A stretch of 64,000 nt of DNA, taken from Candidatus Raymondbacteria bacterium RIFOXYA2_FULL_49_16. GTDB taxonomy: Bacteria > Fibrobacterota > OXYB2-FULL-49-7 > XYB2-FULL-49-35. The notes beneath the pieces are model-generated. The model made no database searches. It saw nothing but the letters and a program-made list of their open reading frames with translations, and had not been told where the DNA came from. Both the position numbers and the translations under genes were made by a program. The stretch is from contig MFYT01000002.1 in the NCBI GenBank assembly GCA_001789205.1, forward strand, positions 16,665-80,664. Reading direction: 5' to 3'. The first letter of the stretch is position 1. The number at the start of each line of letters is the position of its first letter. Of this stretch, positions 43,158-51,842 are shown one piece after another.

Positions 43158-45170
43158 CTATGGCAGCATGGTCTGCAGGCGTTTCCGGATGATATCAATC
43201 TGCGCCGGATCATGGAGCCACGCGCCCTGTTTTCCCATGGCAGCGTTAAAATCCTCCCAACCGTCATCAAGGGCCCGGGGAACCACGCTGCGCACAATGC
43301 TGTCGGCCCTGACGCTGTTTCCATCCTTTTGCGCAAGCAGCCAGAGATATTCGTAATCCTGCTCTCCCCTGCGCATGGATTTGAGCCTGATACTATGAAT
43401 GGGTTCGTCAGGAATGCCTATGTATCTACCGTTGTAGATGAGTCCCTGTATATTATAATACCCAAAGCAATCGCCGCCCTCCTGTTCCATCCAGCCATCG
43501 CCATGCCAGCCTGAAAAGGCCTTTTCCCATCCGGTTGCGCCATCCCTGCCCCCCCAGACCATGATGTCCCAGTGCAATCCGCCGCGCAGTCCATAGCGCC
43601 ATGAAATCCAGCTCCAAAGCGCATAGCCATTAGTTTCCATGTCGAGCATGGCCGGTGGAAAGGCGGGTTCGCCCGACGTACAGGAGAAATAGAACATGGC
43701 TTGTTTCTTGTGTTTATTTACATAGTCGGCCATATATTTTACCGGAAAATATTTCGGGCTTGCACAAATATTAAAAATATCGGTAATTGGACCTATCATG
43801 GAAAAGATTGAATCAAGGTTCCAACCGGGTATCCATTCACCCACACTTTTCACATCGCCCAGATCGTTCCGGAACAAGACCCATTTCCGATCCTTGAGTC
43901 CGGCTTGGTTTATGGTTTCTCCCATCCATCTGATAAAGGAATACCCACCGTGCCTGTCGCCATCCGGAGATATCCATAGGTCGCGGCCGCGCGGTTCATC
44001 GAGAAAGTTATTCACGAACAAAATGGCCTGGGTCTGGGTCCAGCCCTTTTCCCTGAAATGTTTTTCAAAATCGCGAAGAATTTTCTGGAAAGCCTGGACA
44101 AATGCCCTGTTTTCAAGTGGCGGTTTACCCTTGGAGGGAAGATAGAAGGGAGCCGGCGGATAACAATCGCCAAGTACCGAATCCTTTTGTGTTGGAACAT
44201 GAAAAGGCAATAGAAACTGTTCAAATGGAACACCCTGATTGGGACCAAAATACCCATATTTTTCAGTAAAAAGCGACCCATCGAGCACGGGCCCCATGAC
44301 TTTGTCGAAATTGAAAGCGGAATCGTTTACCGGACTCCAGATCAATTCGCCATTGACCCATGGCGGGGCCATTCCAGTCGGTTCGAACTGGATACGGTGC
44401 TGTTTGGCAATGGAAAAGAGCCGCTGGGGATAGTACGGACCCATACGGGAAAGCCACCTGCCGCCGTACGTCATACCGCCAACCATGACATGATTAACGG
44501 ACGGAATCGTATAGTTCAAAACGGTAAACTCTATAGGAATTTTTTTGCTCGCTATTCCCTGGGCCTTGATTGTTACCGTTGCTGTGTATTCTCCAACGGA
44601 CGTATTCTCTGGAACAAACAGATCGACCCAAAATCCCTGCACACGCTGTTCATTACCGATTTTATTGACTTCTGAAGGAATATCAACAGGAAAGAGAAAA
44701 TTTTTATCAACCGCCGGGTTATCCAAAGGAACAAGCGGATCAGGATACCATCCATTGCCAAAAGAATGAAAATATTTGAACGTTTTTTGAATTGAAGGCT
44801 CTTTGACCTGCAGGTACCATTGTCTGAACAAGGCAATATACTTTGAGCGCGTGAGGATATTTCCGTTCTTTCCGGTCAGATCTGATATTTCGATAACAAG
44901 CCCTTTAACCGCCGGTTCCTTTTCCCGTTCAACAATGATCTGAAACGACGCCGCTTCATTGCGGCCCGCCTGGAGCGAAACCCGTTTGCCATTCCATACC
45001 GCATTTACTTTTTTATAATCACCAGAGAGGGGATCCGGATATATTGGCCCTGCCTCAAAGGCCTTGCCTGTCACAGCATCGACCCTAAAGCCATCGCCCG
45101 CAAACCAGACCGTGAACCCATGACTGGGAACCCCGGCTAAAAGAAGAAAGAGAATCAGGATGAATGTCAC
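43158..45170 (-). CDS. Secreted DUF4091-family glycoside-hydrolase-like protein
   Basis: A 670-residue protein with a GTG start at 45170 and a signal peptide (1-20). A beta-sandwich domain comes first (VSLQAGRNEAASFQIIVE, GEYTATVTIKAQG). A large TIM-barrel-like part follows, with acidic residues in NNFLDEPRGRD as catalytic candidates. The closing DUF4091 region reads IRLKSMRRGEQDYEYLWLL. DUF4091 proteins are found in glycan-degradation loci and are treated as glycoside-hydrolase-like. No sorting tag is present, so it is probably periplasmic. Its gene is divergent from the arabinose operon, which suggests release of arabinose-containing sugars (inference). Confidence 0.75.
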   Translation of the reverse strand: MTFILILFLLLAGVPSHGFTVWFAGDGFRVDAVTGKAFEAGPIYPDPLSGDYKKVNAVWNGKRVSLQAGRNEAASFQIIVEREKEPAVKGLVIEISDLTGKNGNILTRSKYIALFRQWYLQVKEPSIQKTFKYFHSFGNGWYPDPLVPLDNPAVDKNFLFPVDIPSEVNKIGNEQRVQGFWVDLFVPENTSVGEYTATVTIKAQGIASKKIPIEFTVLNYTIPSVNHVMVGGMTYGGRWLSRMGPYYPQRLFSIAKQHRIQFEPTGMAPPWVNGELIWSPVNDSAFNFDKVMGPVLDGSLFTEKYGYFGPNQGVPFEQFLLPFHVPTQKDSVLGDCYPPAPFYLPSKGKPPLENRAFVQAFQKILRDFEKHFREKGWTQTQAILFVNNFLDEPRGRDLWISPDGDRHGGYSFIRWMGETINQAGLKDRKWVLFRNDLGDVKSVGEWIPGWNLDSIFSMIGPITDIFNICASPKYFPVKYMADYVNKHKKQAMFYFSCTSGEPAFPPAMLDMETNGYALWSWISWRYGLRGGLHWDIMVWGGRDGATGWEKAFSGWHGDGWMEQEGGDCFGYYNIQGLIYNGRYIGIPDEPIHSIRLKSMRRGEQDYEYLWLLAQKDGNSVRADSIVRSVVPRALDDGWEDFNAAMGKQGAWLHDPAQIDIIRKRLQTMLP

Positions 45171-45208
45171 GGGAATAATATAAATTATTATATTACCTTA
45201 ATTCATAT

Positions 45209-46900
45209 ATGGAAAATCCCATGAAAAGTTTCACCATAGGCATAGATTACGGGACCAATTCCGTACGCGCCATTGTAGTCGACTGCGAAACCGGCAACGA
45301 AATTGCCTCTTCTGTATTCAATTATCCAACTGGCCGCCAGGGTATTATTCTAGATCCCAGGGACCATAATCTTGCGCGCCAAAACCCCGTTGATTACCTT
45401 AAAGGACTTGAAAAAACCGTAACAGACGCGCTGGAAAAGGCGCGATCGCGCAAGGGTTTCTGCCCGGCAAAGGTCATTGGCCTTGGGGTTGACACCACCG
45501 GTTCAACTCCTATTCCCGTGGACAAAAATAACAGACCGCTTGCCCTTGATCCGAAATTTAAAAACAATCCCAATGCGCACGCCTGGCTCTGGAAGGACCA
45601 TACCAGCGCGGATGAGGCGGTTGAAATCACCCGCATTGCACGCAAAGTGCGGCCCAAATTCCTGGCAAAATGCGGCGGCGTCTATTCGTCCGAATGGTTC
45701 TGGTCAAAGGTATGGCACTGCCTCAAAATTGACAGTGCTGTGTTTAACGCCGCATATAGCTGGGTCGAATGCGCTGATTTTATTCCCGCGGTACTGGCAG
45801 GGATCACAAAACCTGAAGAAATCAAACGGGGCGTCTGCCCCGCGGGCCACAAGGCCATGTACTGCGAGGAATGGGGCGGTCTTCCGGACAAAAAATTCCT
45901 GGCGCTGCTAGACAGACGGCTATCCAGCCTGCGCGACCGTCTTTTCCACAAAGCCCATAGCGCTGATACCGCTGCGGGAGCGCTCTGCACCGTCTGGGCA
46001 AATAAACTGGGGCTTCCAACGGGCATTCCCATTGCAATCGGCGCCTTTGACGCGCATTATGGCGCAATTGGCGCAGGCATTTCAACAGGGACCCTGGTCA
46101 AAATCATTGGCACTTCAACCTGCGACTGCATTGTTTCTCCAAAGGCAAAAAAACTCAAGGACATTCCCGGCATCTGCGGCATTGTGGACAGCTCAATCCT
46201 TCCTGGATACTATGGCCTTGAGGCGGGCCAGTCCGCGGTAGGTGACATTTTCAAATGGTGGGTCGAAGTCATCTGCGAAGGTGATGGTGCCACCCACGCA
46301 CGGCTGATGTCCACGGCCGCGCGCCTGAAACCAGGCCAGAGTGGCCTGCTTGCCCTTGACTGGAACAACGGCAACAGAACAATATTGGTCGATCCAAAGC
46401 TGACCGGTCTGCTGGTGGGACAAACTCTCCATACAACCCAGGCCGAGGTCTACCGGGCGCTCATTGAGGCAACGGCCTTTGGCGCACGCGCCATCATCGA
46501 ACGTATCAAGAAGCACGGCGTTCCCATAACCCGGATAACAAACTGCGGCGGCATTGCGGAAAAGAACCCCATGCTCATGCAGATCTACGCTGATATCACT
46601 GGCTGCGCCATGTATATCTCAGGATCGTCACAGACCTGCGCGCTTGGCTCGGCCATTGCGGCGGCTGTGGCCGCAGGAGCAAAAACAGGCGGATACAATT
46701 CGTTTGAAAAAGCGCAAAAGGCAATGACCTCTGTGAAAAAAACCGTATACCGGCCAAACCCGGCCGCGAAAAAGATCTACGACAAACTCTATTCCCTGTA
46801 CATGCGGCTCCATGATGCATTCGGCGGCGTTAAAAAGTTCGCTGAGCTGGGGCCGATCATGAAAGAATTGCTCGATATCAAAACTGTACAGAATAAATAA
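45209..46900 (+). CDS. araB: L-ribulokinase
   Basis: A 563-residue FGGY kinase that phosphorylates L-ribulose with ATP. The ATP-site start FTIGIDYGTNSVRAIVVD and the AraB-specific LDPRDHNLARQNP are present. So are HAWLWKDHTSADEAVEI and the FGGY-type C-terminal motif (ITNCGGIAEKNPMLMQIYADI). The start at 45209 or at the ATG four codons later (45221, with GGAAA before it) are both possible. The length is normal for AraB. It is the first gene of a three-gene L-arabinose operon, and the next gene follows after 13 bases. Confidence 0.93.
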   Translation: MENPMKSFTIGIDYGTNSVRAIVVDCETGNEIASSVFNYPTGRQGIILDPRDHNLARQNPVDYLKGLEKTVTDALEKARSRKGFCPAKVIGLGVDTTGSTPIPVDKNNRPLALDPKFKNNPNAHAWLWKDHTSADEAVEITRIARKVRPKFLAKCGGVYSSEWFWSKVWHCLKIDSAVFNAAYSWVECADFIPAVLAGITKPEEIKRGVCPAGHKAMYCEEWGGLPDKKFLALLDRRLSSLRDRLFHKAHSADTAAGALCTVWANKLGLPTGIPIAIGAFDAHYGAIGAGISTGTLVKIIGTSTCDCIVSPKAKKLKDIPGICGIVDSSILPGYYGLEAGQSAVGDIFKWWVEVICEGDGATHARLMSTAARLKPGQSGLLALDWNNGNRTILVDPKLTGLLVGQTLHTTQAEVYRALIEATAFGARAIIERIKKHGVPITRITNCGGIAEKNPMLMQIYADITGCAMYISGSSQTCALGSAIAAAVAAGAKTGGYNSFEKAQKAMTSVKKTVYRPNPAAKKIYDKLYSLYMRLHDAFGGVKKFAELGPIMKELLDIKTVQNK

Positions 46901-46913
46901 TCCGGAGGAATCC

Positions 46914-48410
46914 ATGTACCTGCCTCTTGGCAAATTCTCGCCTGACGTGAAAATCGGATTTGTGTCCGCGTCCCGCAACTGTTTTCCACGGTCGCTTGCC
47001 GAAGAACGGAGCAAACGCCTGCTTGCGGCAATTAAAAAGACCGGAATTAAAGTGGTAGTGCCCAAAGGCGACTGCTGGATAGTCGAGACGCGCGCGCACG
47101 CGCACGAAGCGGCCAAACAACTTGTACAAGCAGGATGCCACGGCGCAGTGCTCTATCTGGGCAATTTTTCGCCTGAAATAGAGGACGCGGCCTTTGTAAA
47201 AGCGTTCAACGCTCCGACAATGGTGCTCGCCGCGGCGGAAGAAGCGGCAACCACGCTCGCAAGCAAGCGCGGGGACGCGCTCTGCGGCCTGCTCTCCTGC
47301 ATGCTCGATATACGGAAGCGCGGCAAGAACAGCCTGGTGCACCTTCCCGAACATCCCGTTGTAAATGCCGTGGAAGGCGCACGCGAGGTCCAGCATTTCG
47401 CAAAAGTACTCAAAGTCTATGTAGGCGCTTCCAACGCCACCATTGGCCTATTTGGCCCGCGGCCGCGCGATTTCGAAACCGTGAACTACAACATGGCCTC
47501 CCTTGCATCAATTGGCGTCGAGGTCGAGGAACTGGCCCTCGTTGATGTCGCCAACATGGTCGAAACGATCAAAGCCAGCGGCAATGTATCGTCGATCATC
47601 AAGAAAATGAAAGAAGAAGTGGGAAGCGCATACGGCGAAGACTTTATGAAACGCCTTGCCGTGTACGAAAAGGCGCTGCTCCACTTCCGCGATACGCTCA
47701 AGCTTTCGGGTATGGCCTCGCAATGCTGGCCCGAACAGGAACCGCGCTTTGGCCATGTGCCTTGCTACATTAACGCGCGCCTTGCAGCCCGGGGCTGCCC
47801 GGTAGCGTGCGAAAACGACGCCTATTCGCTGGTCGCGGAGCTCATGGGCCAATATGCGACTGACTCGGATGTGACAATTCTCGATATCAACCATAGCATT
47901 CCCAAAGACCTCGGCGCCCAGATCAAGGGACTGCCCAACGAAGACCTTGTGGGGCTTTTCCATTGCGGTAATACCAATGTAAAACGCATGAAAAAACCCG
48001 CTATGAAATACCAGGTCATCATGAAACGCCTCATGGAACCCAGCGGTCAGCCAGATATAACCCGGGGAACAATCGAAGGCCAGATCGCGGCATCGCCCTG
48101 CACTGTACTGCAGGTCCATGGCGTGGGCGATGCTTTACGCGCTTATATTATCGAAGGTGAATTTTTAGACATTGACCCCAAAACTTTTGGCGCCACTGGC
48201 ACGGCCTATCTACCCGGCTTTTCACGGTTCTACCGCCATACATTGCTGAGCAGGTTCCACCACCATGCGGCAATCGCTTTTAACCATTGCGGCGCCGTGC
48301 TTTTTGACGCAATGAAACTCCTGGGGATCAAAGAAGTCTTTACTCCCAATCCGGAACATATCCCGTATCAAGGAGAAAATGTTTTCCGTACGGCAATTTA
48401 TAAAAAGTAA
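46914..48410 (+). CDS. L-arabinose/L-fucose isomerase-family protein
   Basis: A 498-residue ketol isomerase of the fucose/arabinose isomerase superfamily. Its position between ribulokinase and ribulose-phosphate epimerase makes L-arabinose the probable substrate (inference). The N-terminal domain has VYVGASNATIGLFGPRPRDFETVNYN. The metal-site candidates are Glu in VACENDAYSLVAELM, Asp in VTILDINHS, and His in SRFHHHAAIAFNHCG. The sequence does not look like classical AraA of enteric bacteria but like the FucI-type branch. It has a strong GGAGG site 5 bases before the ATG. Confidence 0.82.
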   Translation: MYLPLGKFSPDVKIGFVSASRNCFPRSLAEERSKRLLAAIKKTGIKVVVPKGDCWIVETRAHAHEAAKQLVQAGCHGAVLYLGNFSPEIEDAAFVKAFNAPTMVLAAAEEAATTLASKRGDALCGLLSCMLDIRKRGKNSLVHLPEHPVVNAVEGAREVQHFAKVLKVYVGASNATIGLFGPRPRDFETVNYNMASLASIGVEVEELALVDVANMVETIKASGNVSSIIKKMKEEVGSAYGEDFMKRLAVYEKALLHFRDTLKLSGMASQCWPEQEPRFGHVPCYINARLAARGCPVACENDAYSLVAELMGQYATDSDVTILDINHSIPKDLGAQIKGLPNEDLVGLFHCGNTNVKRMKKPAMKYQVIMKRLMEPSGQPDITRGTIEGQIAASPCTVLQVHGVGDALRAYIIEGEFLDIDPKTFGATGTAYLPGFSRFYRHTLLSRFHHHAAIAFNHCGAVLFDAMKLLGIKEVFTPNPEHIPYQGENVFRTAIYKK

Positions 48411-48425
48411 GATCGGGGGCTGTTC

Positions 48426-49115
48426 ATGTACGAGAAACTGAAACAGGAATGCTACCAGGCCAACATGTTGCTCCAACAGCACCGGCTCATCACGCTCACC
48501 TTTGGCAATGTGAGCGTGATTGACCGGAAAGCAGGGGTTGTTGCCATTAAACCCAGCGGCGTACCCTATAAATCCATGCGGGCCGCTGACATGGTGGTTC
48601 TTGACCTGACCGGTAAACAGGTCGCAGGAAAGCTGAATCCCTCGTCAGATACGCCCACGCACCTGCGACTCTACCGCGCATTCAAGACCATTGGCGGTAT
48701 TGTGCATACCCACTCTGAATTCGCCACCGCGTTCGCCCAGGCGGGTAAACCCATCCCCTGCTTTGGGACCACCCATGCGGATTATTTCTACGGTGATGTA
48801 CCGCTCACACGAAAAATGACGCAAAAAGAAGTCAAAGGCGCATATGAGGTCGAAACCGGCAATGTGATTATCGAACGGTTTGCAGAGATTAATCCGGATA
48901 ATTTTCCCGGTGTTCTGGTACGCAACCATGGCCCATTCACGTGGGGAACAAATGGAATTAAGGCAGTAGAGAACAGTCTTGTACTTGAACTGCTGGCAAA
49001 GACGGCTTTTGTGACCATGTCAGTCAATAAAAATACCAAAGCAATTGACAAGTACCTGCTGGATAAGCATTTTCTGCGCAAACATGGGAAAAATGCGTAT
49101 TACGGGCAGAAGTAG
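48426..49115 (+). CDS. araD: L-ribulose-5-phosphate 4-epimerase
   Basis: A 229-residue class II aldolase-fold enzyme that turns L-ribulose 5-phosphate into D-xylulose 5-phosphate. Motifs are LTFGNVSVIDR, IKPSGVPY, PSSDTPTHLRLYRAF, the zinc-site IVHTHSEFATAFAQ, and the later His in RNHGPFTWG. Length and motifs are normal for AraD. It ends the arabinose operon, 15 bases after the isomerase, and has GGGGG as ribosome site. Confidence 0.95.
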   Translation: MYEKLKQECYQANMLLQQHRLITLTFGNVSVIDRKAGVVAIKPSGVPYKSMRAADMVVLDLTGKQVAGKLNPSSDTPTHLRLYRAFKTIGGIVHTHSEFATAFAQAGKPIPCFGTTHADYFYGDVPLTRKMTQKEVKGAYEVETGNVIIERFAEINPDNFPGVLVRNHGPFTWGTNGIKAVENSLVLELLAKTAFVTMSVNKNTKAIDKYLLDKHFLRKHGKNAYYGQK

Positions 49116-49224
49116 CTAAGAAAGACTCAATTATCGTTGGGCTCAAAAAACTGGCCCAGAGCATGTTCGAAGAGACTGCTTGATTTCAACGAAAAACCTT
49201 GGTTGATTTCTTACTGGAGGCTTT

Positions 49225-50871
49225 TTGGTCAATATTTCCAATGTTACCAAGCTTATGGGCGGAACGCCGCTTTATACGGACGCAAGTTTTCAAATCTACG
49301 CGGGTCAGAAAGTAGGGCTTGTAGGACCCAATGGGGCGGGTAAAACAACCTTCTTCAGGCTTATCGCGGGAGAACTCAAACCTGACAAGGGAAGCGTGAG
49401 TATCCAGAACGATGTTCATATAGCCTACTTTTCCCAGGACTCCGGAGAAATGAAGGGACGGACCGCGTTACTGGAAGTTGTTGCCGGAAATGAACGAATT
49501 GGAGAATTGGCCGGCCGCCTCAAGGCGCACGAGGAAGCGTTGAGCAATCCTGAGCTGCAGCCTGCCCAAATGGAGAGTATCCTGGAGAAACTGGGCAATG
49601 AGCAATCGGAATTTGAAAAATTGGGCGGCTATGAGATTGAAAACAACGCCCAGACAATCCTGACAGGTCTGGGAATACATCCCCGGGACCACAATACGCC
49701 GGTGGAGGATTTCAGCAGCGGATGGAAGATGCGTATAGCACTGGCAAAAGTGCTTATCAGGCTTCCTGATCTTATACTGATGGATGAGCCCACCAATTAC
49801 CTGGACATGGAAACCATTATCTGGCTCGAGGAATGGCTCAGGAGTTTTAAAGGCGCGGTCCTTATGACTACCCATGACAGAGTATTTATGAACCGGATAA
49901 TCGAAAAAGTCGTTGAGGTGGACAATGGCACGGTGACCGTGTATTCGGGAAACTATGATTTTTATGAGCAGGAAAAAGCTGTCAGGTTCAAGCAAAATGA
50001 AGCGGAATTCCGGCGCCAGCAAAGCATGCTGAAAAAAGAAGAGGAATTCATCGCCCGGTTCAAGGCGCGGGCCAGCCATGCCGCGCAGGTGCAGTCCCGG
50101 GTAAAAAAACTGGAGAAAATTGAACGGGTGGAAATCGCGGCTGACCAGCTCGAAATGAATATTGTACTCCCTGAAATTTCCCGCGGTGGAAACGATGTCA
50201 TTACCATCAAATCACTCGCCAAGGCCTGGAAAAACTCGGACAACAACGATAAACTGGTGTTCTCCGGCCTTGACGCGCATGTTCATCGCCAGGACAAAAT
50301 CGCAGTTGTGGGCGTCAATGGCGCGGGAAAATCAACGTTTCTTAAAGTTCTCTGCGGCCAGACTCCTCCGACAGAGGGTGAGGTACTGGTGGGACCGAGT
50401 ATTTCCATCGGGTATTTTGGTCAGTCAGCATTGGAAGCGCTCAATGCGGACCGGACAGTGTTCGAGGAGATCCAGGGCAGATTGCCCCTCGAAAACAATG
50501 GGGTACTGCGCAATCTGCTGGCGGCCTTTCTTTTCAGGGGAGATGATGTCCATAAGAAACTTAAGGTGCTCTCGGGCGGTGAAAAAACGCGGGTCCTTTT
50601 GGCCCATCTTCTTTTCGTGCCTCACAACTGCCTTGTGCTCGATGAACCCACGAACCATCTTGATATAAAGTCCCGGGAAATACTGCTCGACGCGCTAAAG
50701 AGATATCAGGGCACTGTCCTGCTGGTTAGCCACGACCGGTTCTTCCTGCATTCCATCGTCAATCGCGTGTTTGAGGTGGACCGGGGTGTTATCCGTGTTT
50801 ATGAAGGTGATTATTCGTATTATCTTGAGAAAAAAAGTCATGATAGAGTATCCCTCAAGGCTACACTTTAA
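49225..50871 (+). CDS. ABC-F family ATPase
   Basis: A 548-residue protein with two ABC domains and no membrane part. The start is TTG at 49225, 4 bases after a GGAGG site. Domain 1: Walker A GPNGAGKTT, signature FSSGWKMRIALAK, Walker B LILMDEPTNYLD. A linker of about 80 charged residues follows (KEEEFIARFKARASHAAQ), the P-site interaction region of the family. Domain 2: GVNGAGKST, LSGGEKTRVLLA, LVLDEPTNHLD. ABC-F proteins act on ribosomes, in translation control or in antibiotic protection. The subtype cannot be set from this alone. Confidence 0.92.
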   Translation: MVNISNVTKLMGGTPLYTDASFQIYAGQKVGLVGPNGAGKTTFFRLIAGELKPDKGSVSIQNDVHIAYFSQDSGEMKGRTALLEVVAGNERIGELAGRLKAHEEALSNPELQPAQMESILEKLGNEQSEFEKLGGYEIENNAQTILTGLGIHPRDHNTPVEDFSSGWKMRIALAKVLIRLPDLILMDEPTNYLDMETIIWLEEWLRSFKGAVLMTTHDRVFMNRIIEKVVEVDNGTVTVYSGNYDFYEQEKAVRFKQNEAEFRRQQSMLKKEEEFIARFKARASHAAQVQSRVKKLEKIERVEIAADQLEMNIVLPEISRGGNDVITIKSLAKAWKNSDNNDKLVFSGLDAHVHRQDKIAVVGVNGAGKSTFLKVLCGQTPPTEGEVLVGPSISIGYFGQSALEALNADRTVFEEIQGRLPLENNGVLRNLLAAFLFRGDDVHKKLKVLSGGEKTRVLLAHLLFVPHNCLVLDEPTNHLDIKSREILLDALKRYQGTVLLVSHDRFFLHSIVNRVFEVDRGVIRVYEGDYSYYLEKKSHDRVSLKATL

Positions 50872-50949
50872 AAATGCCCGCAAAGACAGCCGACGGCAAA
50901 TATCCGCCAAGAACAAGTTGTATCTTTTTTAAACCAGAACAGGGACACG

Positions 50950-51822
50950 ATGCTTAAAGAAGCCATGTTGTATGAAAAACAGGGAAAAAACTTCACTCGC
51001 TGTTTTTTATGCGCTCATCGTTGTACCATCCAACCTGGGAAATTCGGTCTTTGCGGTGTACGGGAAAACAAGGACGGAACCCTGTACACCCATACCTATG
51101 GAGACGTGATCGCTCAGCATAACGACCCCATAGAAAAAAAACCGCTCTATCATTTCATGCCCGGCACAAGGACCTACTCAATCGCTGCCGCGGGATGCAA
51201 TTTTCGGTGCACATTCTGCCAGAACTGGGAGATATCGCAACTCAATTACCGGGAAAGAAACACCTACGGGAAACACATGGCGCCCGAAAGCATTGTGGAG
51301 GCTGCCGTAAAGGAGCAATGCCAAAGCATCGCTTATACCTATACGGAACCCACCATTTTTTTCGAGTATGCCTTTGATATTGCAAAACTCGCGAAAGCGC
51401 GGGGAATAGCGAATGTCTTTGTTACCAACGGATTCATGACCAGCCAGGCATTGCAGGTAATACGGCCCTATCTGGACGCCTGCAATGTGGATCTGAAATC
51501 CTTCAGCGACGATTTTTACCAACGCTTGTGCTCCGCCCGGCTGCAACCCGTGCTCGACACCATCATGCTCGTGAAAGAACTCGGTGTGTGGGTCGAGATA
51601 ACAACGCTTCTGATCCCGGACCAAAACGACAGCGCGGAAGAAGTTTCCCGTATCGCGGAATTTATCGCATCAACCGGCAAGGACATACCCTGGCACATTT
51701 CGCGGTTTTTTCCCCGCTTCGCAATGAAAGACGCGGAACCGGCATCCGTGGATGTTTTGTATCGTGCGCAAGAGATTGGATTGAAAAAAGGCCTAAAAAA
51801 CGTGCATCTCGGAAATGTATGA
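50950..51822 (+). CDS. amrS: AmmeMemoRadiSam-type radical SAM enzyme (AmrS)
   Basis: A 290-residue radical SAM protein of the AmrS type, related to pyruvate-formate-lyase activases. An N-terminal Cys set (CFLCAHRC, then GKFGLCGVREN) precedes the radical SAM motif CNFRCTFCQNW. Also present are QSIAYTYTEPTIFFEYA, NGFMT and DLKSFSDDFY, all typical of the family, and WHISRFFPRF near the end. Its usual partners, MEMO1-like and AMMECR1-like proteins, are not in the window. The exact substrate is unknown. Confidence 0.88.
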   Translation: MLKEAMLYEKQGKNFTRCFLCAHRCTIQPGKFGLCGVRENKDGTLYTHTYGDVIAQHNDPIEKKPLYHFMPGTRTYSIAAAGCNFRCTFCQNWEISQLNYRERNTYGKHMAPESIVEAAVKEQCQSIAYTYTEPTIFFEYAFDIAKLAKARGIANVFVTNGFMTSQALQVIRPYLDACNVDLKSFSDDFYQRLCSARLQPVLDTIMLVKELGVWVEITTLLIPDQNDSAEEVSRIAEFIASTGKDIPWHISRFFPRFAMKDAEPASVDVLYRAQEIGLKKGLKNVHLGNV

Positions 51823-51842
51823 CACTGTTTGTTTTCAGCAGA

